Below, piece after piece: positions 1 through 9,159 of a stretch of DNA of 64,000 bases. The notes under the pieces were generated by a model. That model made no database searches and had not been told where the DNA came from. It saw only the letters and a list, made by a program, of their open reading frames with translations. Where the stretch lies: assembly GCA_965261585.1 (NCBI GenBank), contig CBDHDN010000029.1:62001-126000 (forward strand), given 5' to 3'. Made by a program: the position numbers and the translations under genes. Position 1 is the first letter of the stretch. Each line of letters begins with the position of its first letter. This stretch comes from CBDHDN01 sp965261585 (GTDB taxonomy: Bacteria > Pseudomonadota > Alphaproteobacteria > UBA6615).

Positions 1-687
1 TTCATCCACGCGCAGGATGTTTTCCGTGAGTGCCACCGGCGCCAGAATCTTTTCCATCTCGGCGGCGGACACGTACCTCAGCGGCGCGATGAGGACACTA
101 AAGCCGTGCCCGCGAACGGGCGAGCGGGCCCGCACCGGAACCCCCGAGTCGGTTGCCTTGGACAGCGGCACGATCTTGTAAAGACTATCGGTTTGCACTA
201 TTGCGGCATTGTTCAACCGCAGGGCCGCCTCCAGGGCGGGCAGCAGCGCATCCCGCGGCAGCGGGCGGCTGGTCTGTATCGTTATCGATCCCGTTACCTC
301 GGGGTCGATGATGTAGTTGCGCTTCAGGTAGTCGCCAAGTATGGCGGCGGCCACACCGTCGATCTCGGTGCGCACGAAATTGAGCATGACCCCGTCCTCG
401 GTGTCGAGGATCTCCCCGGACGCCCGATCGCTGGGCGGCCCCAGAAAAATGCCCGTACCGGGGAACACCTCGGCTTGCCGGACGGGGGCCGATCGGTCGG
501 CGCGACCGACGGTTCTCGTTGGCTGCGCTTCGGCCGCCTCCGTGGAGGGCCCCAAGCCGCGGTCGCTGCCGGCCACCTGGCCAGCATTAACCGAGCCATT
601 CTCCACAGGTCTCAGCTGCGATAGCAACGTGCAGCCAGAGAGCGGGACAAGGACCAAGAGAGCCAGGCAGACTGGAGATCTCTTCAC
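1..687 (-). CDS. gspD: Type II secretion secretin GspD, N-terminal part (runs off the left edge)
   Basis: The first 229 residues of an outer-membrane secretin are visible; the rest lies outside the window. Translation starts at GTG (685-687), with a GGAG about 10 bases upstream and an in-frame TGA nine codons upstream, so no longer start exists. The product opens with a lipoprotein signal whose lipobox L-S-G-C puts the modified Cys at residue 19. A polar linker of about 70 residues follows, then an N0-like domain (around residues 95-175, with F-V-R-T-E-I and N-Y-I-I-D-P-E-V-T-G typical of GspD) and the start of an N1 domain with A-P-L-R-Y-V-S-A-A-E. Secretins form the outer-membrane ring of type II secretion. 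PilQ-type secretins are the main alternative, but the lipoprotein signal and N0 sequence favour GspD. Confidence 0.85.
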   Translation of the reverse strand, partial: MKRSPVCLALLVLVPLSGCTLLSQLRPVENGSVNAGQVAGSDRGLGPSTEAAEAQPTRTVGRADRSAPVRQAEVFPGTGIFLGPPSDRASGEILDTEDGVMLNFVRTEIDGVAAAILGDYLKRNYIIDPEVTGSITIQTSRPLPRDALLPALEAALRLNNAAIVQTDSLYKIVPLSKATDSGVPVRARSPVRGHGFSVLIAPLRYVSAAEMEKILAPVALTENILRVDE

Positions 688-1544
688 GTCGTCCGATACT
701 CCGTGAAATGCTCAATCGATGATATTTGCGCCACGCTTCTTCGGCGTCGCTTGCCGTAGACGCCCGTCTTTCGCCGCCGTGTCATTGCGCCCAACCCGGA
801 GGAGTGCTCACTCGTGTCCCCCCACGTTATGCAAGAGCCGGACCAGAAGCCAGCGACCTGTTCCGGTGGCCGTGTCAGACACTTGGGTCGCCCTCGCCCG
901 CGCAGGCGTGCTTGCGCCGGGCTCTTGCTTATGCCGCAGTGAGCGGGGAGAAATCCGAACCGTGCCAGCAACTCAGCCCCCGCCCCTTACGGGACAGGTG
1001 GCCGGGACGCAGCCCACGGGTGAGTGTGCCAGCCGGATGATCCGCACCACCAGCTACGCGCCAATTGGTGAGAGGTCCGCACCGCACCTGTAAGAATGTC
1101 CGACAGTGCAAAGTGTGGTTAACGAGCAATCGGTCCCAGTGGTCGAGGGAAAATCATTGATTCTTCGGGCCTATTTCCACTTTTTTGGTTTACGCCCGCG
1201 TTCCGACCACCTGTGAGCGGTGTAAAGTCTACCGACAACGGCTCCGCCCCTGCGTTGCTCTATGTACCAATCGAGACACATCAGGGCGGTGGCGGCGTAA
1301 GCATTTCCGACACCCCGGCGACGGCGGGTGGTCCGTCGCACGGCCGCCGAGCGCCGCGCCTCGTGTTCATCACCCGCGACATCCCAAAGGCTTCGATCGA
1401 ACAGTACCTCGCGGAAAGGAAGCGAGGGCCGCAACGCCGGCAGCCGCGCGCTCGGACCCGCGGTAGCTGCAGGTCGAGATCAAACTGTTGAACACCCTTG
1501 GCGCCTCACCCTCGCCGCCGCAGCATTGTGGGGTTGGGGTGCGC
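688..1544. other. No supported gene
   Basis: Open frames exist on both strands here, but none has a recognisable domain, and their composition looks like high-GC chance frames. The 5' side should hold the promoter of the gspD-strand operon. The right-hand end is the point where the cytochrome c homologue stops matching its family, so this stretch may include a rearrangement junction. Confidence 0.5.
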
Positions 1545-1832
1545 CTACTGGCGCGGCAGGGTTTGGGGGTTGGCGAACGGCGGCATGCGCGCGGCGTCGA
1601 GTACGGGCGCGATCTCACCCCCGACCCCGTTGACCGAGTGACAGACGACGCACCCCTTGTCGACGAACAGCGCCCGGCCACGCGCCGGATCCAATAGCGG
1701 GAACAGGATGCTTGGCCCTGCCCGGACCAGCGAGGTGCCCGCATCCTGAGCCGACGCTGGCGGCACAATCGTGGCTGCGGCAAGCGCGGCCGCCACGATC
1801 GTGGCTCGGGCGAAACCGGTTGAGCGTGTCAT
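1545..1832 (-). pseudogene. Truncated c-type cytochrome
   Basis: A 95-residue product starts at ATG 1832. It has a Sec signal peptide (T-I-V-A-A-A-L-A-A-A then P-P-A-S-A-Q) and the haem-binding motif C-V-V-C-H. The sequence after it (S-V-N-G-V-G-G-E-I-A-P-x-L-D-A-A-R-M-P) matches small cytochrome c domains, which normally continue for another 35-40 residues and carry the axial methionine. Here the frame ends in a TAG soon after P-P-F-A-N-P, and neither other frame restores the missing part. This is therefore probably a 3'-truncated remnant. Its intact form would be a periplasmic electron carrier. Confidence 0.6.
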
Positions 1833-2293
1833 GCGTTGGCGCGGCGAAGCCTGGAAGGCACGGTCCGCCTTTCTCGGCGGCGAACCCGGCCGGCGCGGCC
1901 TCGGCGGCAGTCTGTGAGGTATTGACCTGAGTCCTGATTTCATCGAGTTGCGCGCTGCTGGCGCAGCCTGCCCGCGCCGAGCAGGACCGGCTTGATCAGC
2001 TTCGTTGTTCTTGCGGGCATGGCGTGCCGCCGACGTTGCTTGCGGGGTCGAAAATCGGCCATGGCCCCGATGGGCGCCTTGATGCGCATCAATCGCGCGG
2101 TCGCCATGCGGCAGCGCAGGCGCGCCGGATCAAGGCCCCCCGCTTCGCGGTACCGCACAACCAGGCGTGGGCTACTACGTGGTTTCGCCGGCCGGCCGGC
2201 GCGAAAAATCCCTGAAAGTACGGGTCTTAGGCCGGGGTAAAGGAACCTGTCGGACGATGCGGGTGAACGCCACAATCGTCCGAGGCCCATGCC
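1833..2293. other. Intergenic region before rlpA, no supported gene
   Basis: No frame here shows a convincing domain. The region separates the divergently transcribed cytochrome remnant and rlpA, so it should contain their promoters, but I see no clear consensus sites. Confidence 0.45.
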
Positions 2294-2731
2294 ATGCCAC
2301 GGTTCCGCATCGAGACGGCGGGCTTGATCGTGCTCGCGGCGGCGCTGTCGGCCTGTGCATCGGCGCCGCCCGCCGGTATCGCCGGCCAGCGCACGGCCGC
2401 GGCCGGCCCCGGCGAGGTCAGGCCGGCATCGCTGTATAGCGAACGCGGGCTGGCCTCGTGGTATGGCGAGCGCTACCACGGCCGCACGACGGCCAGCGGT
2501 GCCCGCTCCGACATGAACGCGATGACCGCGGCCCACCGCATGCTGCCCTTCGGCACCCGCGTCAACGGCACGAACCTGGAGAACGGGCGCGCGGCCGTCG
2601 TGACGATCAACGACCGCGGGCCGTTCATCGCCGGCCGCATCATCGACGTCTCCCGCCGGGCCGCCGGGCACTTGGGCTTCAGGCACCAGGGCCTCGCCCG
2701 TGTTGGTGTCGAGGCCCTGGCCGGCAGCTGA
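2294..2731 (+). CDS. rlpA: RlpA-family septal lytic transglycosylase-like lipoprotein
   Basis: The 145-residue protein begins with a lipoprotein signal ending in L-S-A-C (Cys at residue 21) and continues into the RlpA double-psi beta-barrel. Visible family motifs are G-L-A-S-W-Y-G-E-R-Y-H-G-R-T-T-A-S-G, M-T-A-A-H-R-x-L-P-F-G-T and V-V-T-I-N-D-R-G-P-F, followed by G-R-I-I-D-V-S. RlpA proteins cleave naked glycan strands at the division septum from the outer membrane. No SPOR domain follows, so this is a short RlpA-like form. The gene stands alone; a large amidase-like gene follows 64 bases downstream on the same strand. Confidence 0.85.
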   Translation: MPRFRIETAGLIVLAAALSACASAPPAGIAGQRTAAAGPGEVRPASLYSERGLASWYGERYHGRTTASGARSDMNAMTAAHRMLPFGTRVNGTNLENGRAAVVTINDRGPFIAGRIIDVSRRAAGHLGFRHQGLARVGVEALAGS

Positions 2732-2795
2732 CGCGCCACGTGCGCCTCCCCATCCGTGCTACGGTCGTGGTCAGGCGGCACGAGCGGGGGCGACG

Positions 2796-5012
2796 GTGAT
2801 CCCATTGACCGGCTACGGCGACCGCCTGTCGGCGCGGCCCGGCGAGAGCATCGCGTTCAAGGTTTCCAGCACCGCGGTTGAGCCCTACACGGCGCGGCTC
2901 GTCCGCAGCGTCTGTGCCGATCCCAATCCGGCCGGCCCCGGGCGGATCGAGGAGGCCGTCGAGGCCGCGTTCGCCGGCACCTATCCGTCGCGCATCCAGC
3001 CGTTCCATCCCGGCTCGTACGCCCGGACTGAATCGGACAAGCCGCTGCCGGCGGTCGAGAGCTTCACCATTGTCGCGACGATCTGGCCGACGACGCCGGC
3101 CCACGGCGAGCAGGCGATCGTTGCCCATTGGGACGCGGCGACGGAGGCCGGCTTCGCGCTGCTGATCGGCGCCGGCGGCGACTTGACGGCGCGCATCGGC
3201 AGCGCCGACGGACCGGCTGAGTTGGGCCTCGGCATCCCGCTGCGCGTGCGCCAGTGGTATCGCGTCTGGGCCAGCTATGACGCGGCCAGCCGGACCCTCG
3301 CGGTCGGCCAGATGCCGCTCGCCAACCCGCTGGCCGTGGCGCAAGCCGGCGCGGCCAGCCAAGCCATCGCGGCCGCGCCCCGCCTGGCGGCCGCCGGCCC
3401 GGTGATGATTGCCGCGCTGGCCGGCCACACCGCCTACTTCAACGGCAAGATCGAGGCGCCGGCGATCTTCGATTGCGCCCTCGCCGGCGCCGCGTTGGAC
3501 GCCGCGTGCGCGGGTGCCCCGGGCGCGGGCGGCGCCGCTTCGGGCCTCGTCGCGCGCTGGGATTTCTCCCGTGACATCGACACGCTGCGGGTCGAGGATA
3601 GCGGCCCCAACGGCCTTCACGGCCACATCGTCAACCTGCCGGCGCGCGGCATGACCGGCGCCGCGTGGACGGGGCATGAGACCTGCTGGCGCCACGCGCC
3701 GGCCGAATACGGCGCCATCCATTTCCACGACGACGACATCTACAACTGCAACTGGGCGACCGACTTCGTCTTCACGATCCCTGCCGACCTCGACAGCGGC
3801 GTCTATGGCGTGCGCCTGACCTGCGGTGACGACGAGGATACGATCCCGTTCTACGTCTGCCCGCCGCGGGGCGAGCGCACCGCCGATCTTTGCGTCCTCG
3901 CGTCGGTCTTCACCCACGTCGTTTACGGCAACTACGCGCGCCCCGACTTCGGGCCGCTTTGGCGTGAGCGCGCGGCCGCCTGGGACGCCTATCCCCACAA
4001 CCCGTGGGACCACCCGGAATACGGCTTCTCGACCTACAACTTCCACAGCGACGGCAGCGGCATCTGTCACGCCTCGCATCTGCGTCCGCTGATGAGCCTG
4101 CGGCCCGGCTACTTCAATTTCAGCACCGGCGACGGCTCGGGCCTGCGCCATTTCCAGGCCGACAGCCATTTGATCGCCTGGCTGGAACGCATGGGCTACG
4201 CCTATGATGTCGTCACCGACCGCGAGCTGCACGAGGACGGCGCGGCGGTGCTGGCCGGCTACCGCGCGGTGACGACGGGCAGCCACCCCGAATACCACAC
4301 CGCCGCGACCCTCGATGCGCTCGAGGGCTACCGTGACCGCGGCGGCAACCTGCTCTACCTCGGCGGCAACGGCTTCTATTGGAAGGTCGCGCTGCACCGG
4401 GAGGAGCCGGGAGCGATCGAGATCCGCCGCGGCGAGGGCGGCATCCGCGCCTGGGCGGCCGAGCCCGGCGAGTACTTCAACGCCTTCGATGGCGAATATG
4501 GCGGCCTGTGGCGGCGCAACGGCCGCCCGCCGCAGCGCCTGGCCGGCGTCGGCTTCTCAGGCCAGGGGCTGTTCGAGGGCACTTACTATCGCCCCCGGCC
4601 GGCGGCCGCGGACCCGCGCGTCGCCTGGATGTTCGCCGGCATCGACGACGAGCGCCTCGGCGATTTCGGCTTCTCCGGCGGCGGCGCCGCGGGCTTCGAG
4701 CTCGACCGCGCCGATAGCCGCCTCGGCACGCCCGAGAACGCCATCGTCGTCGCCTCCTCGGAGGGCCACCAGGACCATTTCGTGCTCGTGCCCGAGGAGC
4801 ACCTGACCCACGTCAGCACCTGGAGCGGCGAGCGAGAGGACGAGCTCATCCGCGCCGACATGACCTATTTCGAGACGCCCAGCGGCGGCGCCGTCTTCGC
4901 CACCGGCTCGATCACGTTCTGCGGCAGCCTGCCGTGGAACGACTTCGACAACAACATCTCGCGCCTGCTGGCCAACGTGATGAACCGCTTCCTCGGCCGT
5001 GACGGCGCCTGA
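2796..5012 (+). CDS. N,N-dimethylformamidase large (beta) subunit-like protein
   Basis: A 738-residue protein related to the large subunit of N,N-dimethylformamidase, which hydrolyses DMF to dimethylamine and formate; the characterised subunit is of similar length. The N-terminal third contains a LamG/concanavalin-like section (A-H-W-D-A-A and W-Y-R-V-W-A-S-Y-D). The C-terminal two thirds carry the subunit's own domain (for example Y-N-F-H-S-D-G-S-G and L-Y-L-G-G-N-G-F-Y-W). I choose the GTG at 2796, preceded by G-rich CGGGGG, because upstream in-frame sequence overlaps rlpA in another frame and lacks homology. No small DmfA1-type subunit is visible nearby, so the true substrate may be another formamide or amide. 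Confidence 0.75.
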   Translation: MIPLTGYGDRLSARPGESIAFKVSSTAVEPYTARLVRSVCADPNPAGPGRIEEAVEAAFAGTYPSRIQPFHPGSYARTESDKPLPAVESFTIVATIWPTTPAHGEQAIVAHWDAATEAGFALLIGAGGDLTARIGSADGPAELGLGIPLRVRQWYRVWASYDAASRTLAVGQMPLANPLAVAQAGAASQAIAAAPRLAAAGPVMIAALAGHTAYFNGKIEAPAIFDCALAGAALDAACAGAPGAGGAASGLVARWDFSRDIDTLRVEDSGPNGLHGHIVNLPARGMTGAAWTGHETCWRHAPAEYGAIHFHDDDIYNCNWATDFVFTIPADLDSGVYGVRLTCGDDEDTIPFYVCPPRGERTADLCVLASVFTHVVYGNYARPDFGPLWRERAAAWDAYPHNPWDHPEYGFSTYNFHSDGSGICHASHLRPLMSLRPGYFNFSTGDGSGLRHFQADSHLIAWLERMGYAYDVVTDRELHEDGAAVLAGYRAVTTGSHPEYHTAATLDALEGYRDRGGNLLYLGGNGFYWKVALHREEPGAIEIRRGEGGIRAWAAEPGEYFNAFDGEYGGLWRRNGRPPQRLAGVGFSGQGLFEGTYYRPRPAAADPRVAWMFAGIDDERLGDFGFSGGGAAGFELDRADSRLGTPENAIVVASSEGHQDHFVLVPEEHLTHVSTWSGEREDELIRADMTYFETPSGGAVFATGSITFCGSLPWNDFDNNISRLLANVMNRFLGRDGA

Positions 5013-5020
5013 CCGTAGGC

Positions 5021-5767
5021 TCAGCCGTCGCGCAGCTTCAGCGCCAGCACCGGATCGTCGGTCGTGAGCGTGGTGAGCCCGAGGTCGAGGCACCGCCGGA
5101 TCGCCGGCGCGTCGTGGGCCGACCAGGCGCCCAGTGCGAGACCCGCATCGCGGCAGGCGGCCTGCGCGGCCGCGCCTATCGTGTCCGCCCGCAGGCCGAG
5201 CTCCGGGATCGCCGCGTCCCGCGCCAACCCGATCAGCCGCGGCAGGCCGACCGACGCCAGCACCGGTGGGTTGATCAGCCAGATCAGCCGTCGCGGGACA
5301 GCCGCGCGGCGAAACGTGACAAGGGTGTCCAGCAGGAACGAGGTCACGACCGTGCGGTCCAGCATGCCGTGCGCCCGCAGGATCGCCGCAACCCGCCGCT
5401 CCAGGCCGTCATAGCGCCGGAAGTCCGGCCCGGCCTTGATCTCCAGCCGCAGGTCGATTGCTGTCCCGGTGAAGATCGCGATCACCTCGGCCAGCGTCGG
5501 GATACGCTCGCCATCGGTGCCGTTCAGCGTCACTTGCTGCACCTCGGCCCAGTCGTGCGCGGCGATCGCGCCGCCGCCGCTCGTCGTCCGCTCGAGCGTC
5601 GGGTCGTGATGCACGACGACGCCGCCGTCGCGCGTCTGGTGCACATCGAACTCGACCAGCTCGACCGTCAGCCGCGCCGTTTCGCGAAACGCCGTCGGGC
5701 TGTTCTCCGGCCACAGCGCGGTGCCGCCGCGGTGGGCCGCGATCGCCGTCCGCGTGGCGCCGGTCAT
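5021..5767 (-). CDS. ugpQ: Glycerophosphodiester phosphodiesterase
   Basis: A 248-residue GDPD-family TIM-barrel enzyme that hydrolyses glycerophosphodiesters to glycerol-3-phosphate and an alcohol. The N-terminal motif A-A-H-R-G-G with P-E-N-S (catalytic His, Arg, Glu) is followed by E-F-D-V-H-x-T-R-D-G and H-H-D-P-T-L-E-R-T-T. These are the metal and acid/base residues of the family. The ATG at 5767 places the HRGG motif at the usual distance from the N-terminus; longer frames only add sequence antisense to the intergenic region. There is no signal peptide, so it is cytoplasmic. It is convergent with the amidase-like gene, only 8 bases apart. Confidence 0.85.
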   Translation of the reverse strand: MTGATRTAIAAHRGGTALWPENSPTAFRETARLTVELVEFDVHQTRDGGVVVHHDPTLERTTSGGGAIAAHDWAEVQQVTLNGTDGERIPTLAEVIAIFTGTAIDLRLEIKAGPDFRRYDGLERRVAAILRAHGMLDRTVVTSFLLDTLVTFRRAAVPRRLIWLINPPVLASVGLPRLIGLARDAAIPELGLRADTIGAAAQAACRDAGLALGAWSAHDAPAIRRCLDLGLTTLTTDDPVLALKLRDG

Positions 5768-5928
5768 GGCGCGGCCAACGGATCGCTTGTTTGCTCCATC
5801 GGGCAGCACTACCACATCGGCCCGCCGCCCGGGCTGCGGACACAATCGCGCGAGGGGCTTGCACACCGCCGCCGCGGCTGGAAGGGTGCGGCGACACTGG
5901 GCAAGGCACGAACGACACGAGGGGAGCC

Positions 5929-6445
5929 ATGGAAGCCGAAGCGTTACGGGAAATGCAGGCGCCGTTGAAGGCGCACTACGCCGAAGTGCCGCAAGCCGCG
6001 GTCATCACCCTGAAGGCCAGCGGCGAACTCGGCTCCGAGACGCTTACCTGCAAGGTCGACACCGGCCGCGCCATCGCCGAGGCCGGCCTGCACCCGGCGA
6101 CCGGCGGCAGTGGCGCCCACCTGTGCTCCGGCGACATGCTACTCGAGGCGCTCGTTGCCTGCGCCGGCGTCACCATGGCGGCGGTCGCCACGGCCATCGG
6201 CGTGCCGATCCGCAGCGGCACGGTCAGCGCCGAGGGCGACCTCGACTTCCGTGGCACGCTCGGCGTGGCCAAGGACGCCCCGGTCGGCTTCCGCGAGATC
6301 CGCCTCGCGTTCGCCCTCGACACCGACGCCGGCGAGGAGCAGCTGCAGACGCTTCTGAAGCTGACCGAGCGCTACTGCGTCGTCTTTCCAGACCATCAAC
6401 GCGAAGCCGACCCTCAAGGTCAGCCACACCGCCACGAACGGCTGA
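5929..6445 (+). pseudogene. OsmC-family protein with one-base frameshift
   Basis: Starts at ATG 5929 behind GAGGGGAG. The first about 152 residues match OsmC/Ohr-like proteins (S-G-G-S-G-A-H-L-C-S-G-D-M-L-L-E-A-L-V-A-C-A-G-V-T style core with the conserved Cys). At about 6385-6389 (run C-TTT-CC) the frame slips. Removing one base restores a continuous 171-codon reading that ends at TGA 6443-6445 with the usual OsmC C-terminus. OsmC proteins reduce organic hydroperoxides with paired cysteines. The defect could be a real mutation or a sequencing indel. Confidence 0.7.
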
Positions 6446-6469
6446 CGCCGGTCAACCGGCGGCGCCGCG

Positions 6470-6943
6470 TCACTCGTCCCACAACCCGTGCCGGCGGTGC
6501 CACTGCTCGATCGACTCCGACGGGTATTCATCGAACCGGTCGATAGTGTCGCCGTCGTGCGGCGCCGCCCAAGGCGCGGCCGAGGCCAGCATGATATCGA
6601 CAAAGGCCGGCGGCCGAGCCAGCGGCGTATCGATCGCCGACGCGTGCGGATGCACGAGTTCCGGCCAGCGCGGATCGAACACCCATAGGGGCGAGCCGCA
6701 GGTCTTGCAGAAGTGCCGCCGGGCCGGGCTGACCTGGCCGTCGATGCGCGCCTGGTAGACGCCGATGTTCTCATCGCCGGTAACGTTCAGCGTCGGCGCA
6801 GCGGCGCTCAGGTTGATCGCGAAGCCGCCGGCGCCGGCCGTCTTGCGGCAGATCGAGCAATGGCAGCGCATGTAGGGCGCCGGCCCGTGCGACTCCACCG
6901 TGAACGTCACGGCACCGCAATGGCAGGACCCCTCAAGCCGCAT
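6470..6943 (-). CDS. GFA/CENP-V domain zinc protein
   Basis: A 157-residue protein of the glutathione-dependent formaldehyde-activating (GFA) family. Its zinc-binding cysteines are visible as C-H-C-G near the N-terminus (residues 7-10), C-H-C-S-I-C-R-K-T in the middle and F-C-K-T-C-G-S-P-L further on. The ATG at 6943 gives the classic start M-R-L-E-G-S-C-H-C-G. Family members are small beta-tent proteins, and many have no proven role in formaldehyde detoxification. It is convergent with the OsmC remnant; a large inverted repeat lies just upstream. Confidence 0.8.
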   Translation of the reverse strand: MRLEGSCHCGAVTFTVESHGPAPYMRCHCSICRKTAGAGGFAINLSAAAPTLNVTGDENIGVYQARIDGQVSPARRHFCKTCGSPLWVFDPRWPELVHPHASAIDTPLARPPAFVDIMLASAAPWAAPHDGDTIDRFDEYPSESIEQWHRRHGLWDE

Positions 6944-6974
6944 CAGCGATCCACCGTTGGCATGTGGCGCGTTG

Positions 6975-7067
6975 CCCCCCACCCCGACCGTCCCGCCTTT
7001 GGGGGGAGGGAGCAGAGTGCTGCCCCGATTCTCCCTCCCCCAAGGGCGGGAGGGTCGGGGTGGGGGG
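6975..7067. repeat. Intergenic inverted repeat (long GC hairpin)
   Basis: Two arms of about 35 bases, C-rich CCCCCCACCCCGACC on the left and GGTCGGGGTGGGGGG on the right, pair nearly perfectly around an approximately 20-base centre. It lies between the GFA gene and the split membrane-protein gene. The form is that of a dispersed intergenic palindrome; it may also stop transcription. Confidence 0.7.
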
Positions 7068-7534
7068 TGAAACGATAGTGCGCACTGGCCGCCCCCTGAG
7101 CATTGTTTCAATGCGCCGTGCCTAGAGCCGGGGCTCGATGCGCCGAGGCGGCCCCGCGACGGATTCAGGCTTAGGTTCCGGTTCCCGCCCAGGGCCCTGT
7201 TCGGATGGTCGGCGCCGCAGCAGAAGATAGCCGGGCACGAGGAAGATCAGGCCGCCAAAGCCGAACAGCACAGCCGCCCCGATGTTGTCGGCCGCGGCGA
7301 ACGGCTCGTTGCCGGGTTGGCCGAGGTCCAAAATACCGGCCACGGCAAATGTGATCAGGCGAGCCAGCAGAGCCAGACTCACAAGACCGCAGAGCAGCAT
7401 CCCGCGGCCCCACGCCACCGCGGGGCGCCGGGCGGTCAGGCCCAACGCCAGCACGACGGCGAGCACGATCAACGGCGCGACCGTCGCAGCGGCGGCCGTA
7501 TCCCACTCGACCGACAGCGCAAGCAGCGTGCTGC

Positions 7535-8938
7535 TGTCGGTAACACGCGATATGTCCGGTTTATGTACCAGATGATCTGTCCGGTTTTAGAACGCCTCCA
7601 AGCCATGGAGGGAGGCGATGCGTCGGACGGAGCAGGTACAGGGACTGAGATTGATGAAGTTCGAGGAGGTTTACGGGCGCACCCATCGGGGTGGCTTGAG
7701 CCAGGCGGAGGCGGCGGAGGTTCTGGGTGTCTCGGAGCGCACCTTCCGGCGCTGGCGCGACCGCTACGAGGCGGAGGGAGCCGACGGTCTCTACGACCGC
7801 CGCCTGGGCCGCCTCTCGGCGCGGCGCGCGCCGGTGGACGAGGTGGCGCGGGTGCTGGAGTTGTTCGACACCCGCTACTGGGACTTCACGGCCAAGCACT
7901 TCCACGAGAAGCTGGTGGCCGATCACGGCTTCAAGCGCAGCTACAACTGGCTGCGGCTGAGCTTGCAAGCCCATGGGCGCAGGCGCGCGGCGCCCAGGCG
8001 TGGGGCGCACCGGCGCAAGCGGCCGCGCCGTGCCCTGCCCGGCATGATGTTGCACCAGGACGGCTCGAGCCACGAGTGGGTCCCCGGTCGATGGTGGGAC
8101 CTGATCGTCACCATGGACGATGCGACCAGCGATATCTACTCGGCCTTCTTCGTCGCCGAAGAGGGCACCATGTCGAGCTTCCAGGGGGTGTCCGAGGCGA
8201 TCCGGGCCAAGGGCCTGTTCTGCTCGCTCTACGCCGACCGCGCCAGCCACTACTGGAACACGCCCGAGGCCGGCGGCAAGGTGGACAAGGACACCCCGAC
8301 CCAGGTCGGCCGCGCCCTGGCGCAGCTCGGCATCGAGTTGATCCCGGCCTACTCGCCCGAGGCAAGGGGGCGCTCGGAGCGCATGTTCGGCACCTTGCAG
8401 AAGCGCCTGCCCCAGGAACTCAGGCTCGCCGGCATCACCGACATGGTCGAGGCCAACCGCTTCCTCAAGGAGGTCTTCCTGCAACAACACAACGCCCGCT
8501 TCGCGACCCCGGCCGAGGACCAGGGCACCGCCTTCGTCCCCTTCACCGGCGCGCTCGACGACATCCTGTGCATCCACGAGGAACGCACCGTCTCAAACGA
8601 CAACACGGTGCGCTACAAGCGCCTGGCACTTCAGATCCCCGCCGGCCGCCACCGCCGCCATTACGTCAAGGCCAGGGTCCGCGTCCACGAATACCCCGAC
8701 GGCACAATGGCCGTCTTCCATGGACCGCGATGTCTGGCGCGATACCACGCCGATGGCCAACCGATCGACAGCCAAACCCGCGAGGCCGCGTGACCCGCTT
8801 CGACGCGACCGACCGGCGCCCTGTGGACAAGTGGACAGCCGCTCCGCGACCGACCTCTTCCCCACAGGGCCAGAAACCGCAACAGAAGCGGTCAACTCAT
8901 ATGGTACATAAACCGGTCAACTCAGAATGTTCTCGACA
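7535..8938 (+). mobile_element. ISNCY/IS1202-family-like insertion sequence, 17-bp target duplication
   Basis: A 1404-bp element. The left end reads TGTCGGTAACA and the right end, reversed, TGTCGAGAACA. Further inside both ends share CCGGTTTATGTACCA, so the terminal repeats are long but imperfect. It is flanked by an exact direct repeat, CGCAAGCAGCGTGCTGC, at 7518-7534 and 8939-8955. TGT ends and a long duplication are known features of the IS1202 group of ISNCY; one subgroup has 15-18 bp duplications. It carries a single transposase gene and has inserted into the small membrane-protein gene. Confidence 0.85.
7618..8793 (+). CDS. ISNCY-family transposase
   Basis: A 391-residue DDE transposase. 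An N-terminal helix-turn-helix (G-L-S-Q-A-E-A-A-E-V-L-G-V-S-E-R-T-F-R-R-W) is followed by an RNase-H-like core. The core shows H-Q-D-G-S-S-H-E-W and T-M-D-D-A-T-S, then Y-A-D-R-A-S-H-Y, and A-Y-S-P-E-A-R-G-R-S-E-R-M-F-G-T, which supplies the catalytic Glu region. The ATG at 7618 follows GGAGGGAGGCG. The frame is intact, so the element may still be active. Confidence 0.9.
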   Translation: MRRTEQVQGLRLMKFEEVYGRTHRGGLSQAEAAEVLGVSERTFRRWRDRYEAEGADGLYDRRLGRLSARRAPVDEVARVLELFDTRYWDFTAKHFHEKLVADHGFKRSYNWLRLSLQAHGRRRAAPRRGAHRRKRPRRALPGMMLHQDGSSHEWVPGRWWDLIVTMDDATSDIYSAFFVAEEGTMSSFQGVSEAIRAKGLFCSLYADRASHYWNTPEAGGKVDKDTPTQVGRALAQLGIELIPAYSPEARGRSERMFGTLQKRLPQELRLAGITDMVEANRFLKEVFLQQHNARFATPAEDQGTAFVPFTGALDDILCIHEERTVSNDNTVRYKRLALQIPAGRHRRHYVKARVRVHEYPDGTMAVFHGPRCLARYHADGQPIDSQTREAA

Positions 8939-9159
8939 CGCAAGCAGCGTGCTGCTCGAGAGCGCCGCGAAGACGCCCATCAGCAGACCGGCGAGGAATT
9001 TGCCCATCATCCGCGGCGAGAACACTATCTCCCAGAATCCAGGCATAGTGCGGCGGCGACTCGCGCCGGATCAACAGTGACGTGGCACCGGGGCGCTGGG
9101 CGACCCGGCCGCCCGTATGCTAACTCTTGGGCGTCGCAACGGGGGCGGACCACGACGCA

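Larger units (their letters stand above)
7122..9046 (-). pseudogene. Small multi-pass membrane protein, split by an ISNCY/IS1202-like element
   Basis: The 5' part (8956-9046, start ATG 9046) and the 3' part (7122-7534) are separated by an insertion element. Removing the element and one copy of the 17-bp duplication joins them into an exact 168-codon frame. The restored 167-residue protein has about four hydrophobic segments (F-L-A-G-L-L-M-G-V-F, I-V-L-A-V-V-L-A-L-G-L, L-C-G-L-V-S-L-A-L-L-A, F-G-F-G-G-L-I-F-L-V-P-G-Y) and a charged proline-rich tail. I do not recognise a family. The disruption almost certainly inactivates it. Confidence 0.7.

Noticed and set aside
106..624. 172-codon open frame on the plus strand
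   Set aside because: Antisense of the gspD reading, which has a lipobox and N0 domain; the plus-strand frame has no domain.
2679..4397. 572-codon open frame on the minus strand
   Set aside because: It is the antisense of the dimethylformamidase-like gene. It is rich in Arg, Ala, Gly and Val without domains, as expected for high-GC shadow frames.
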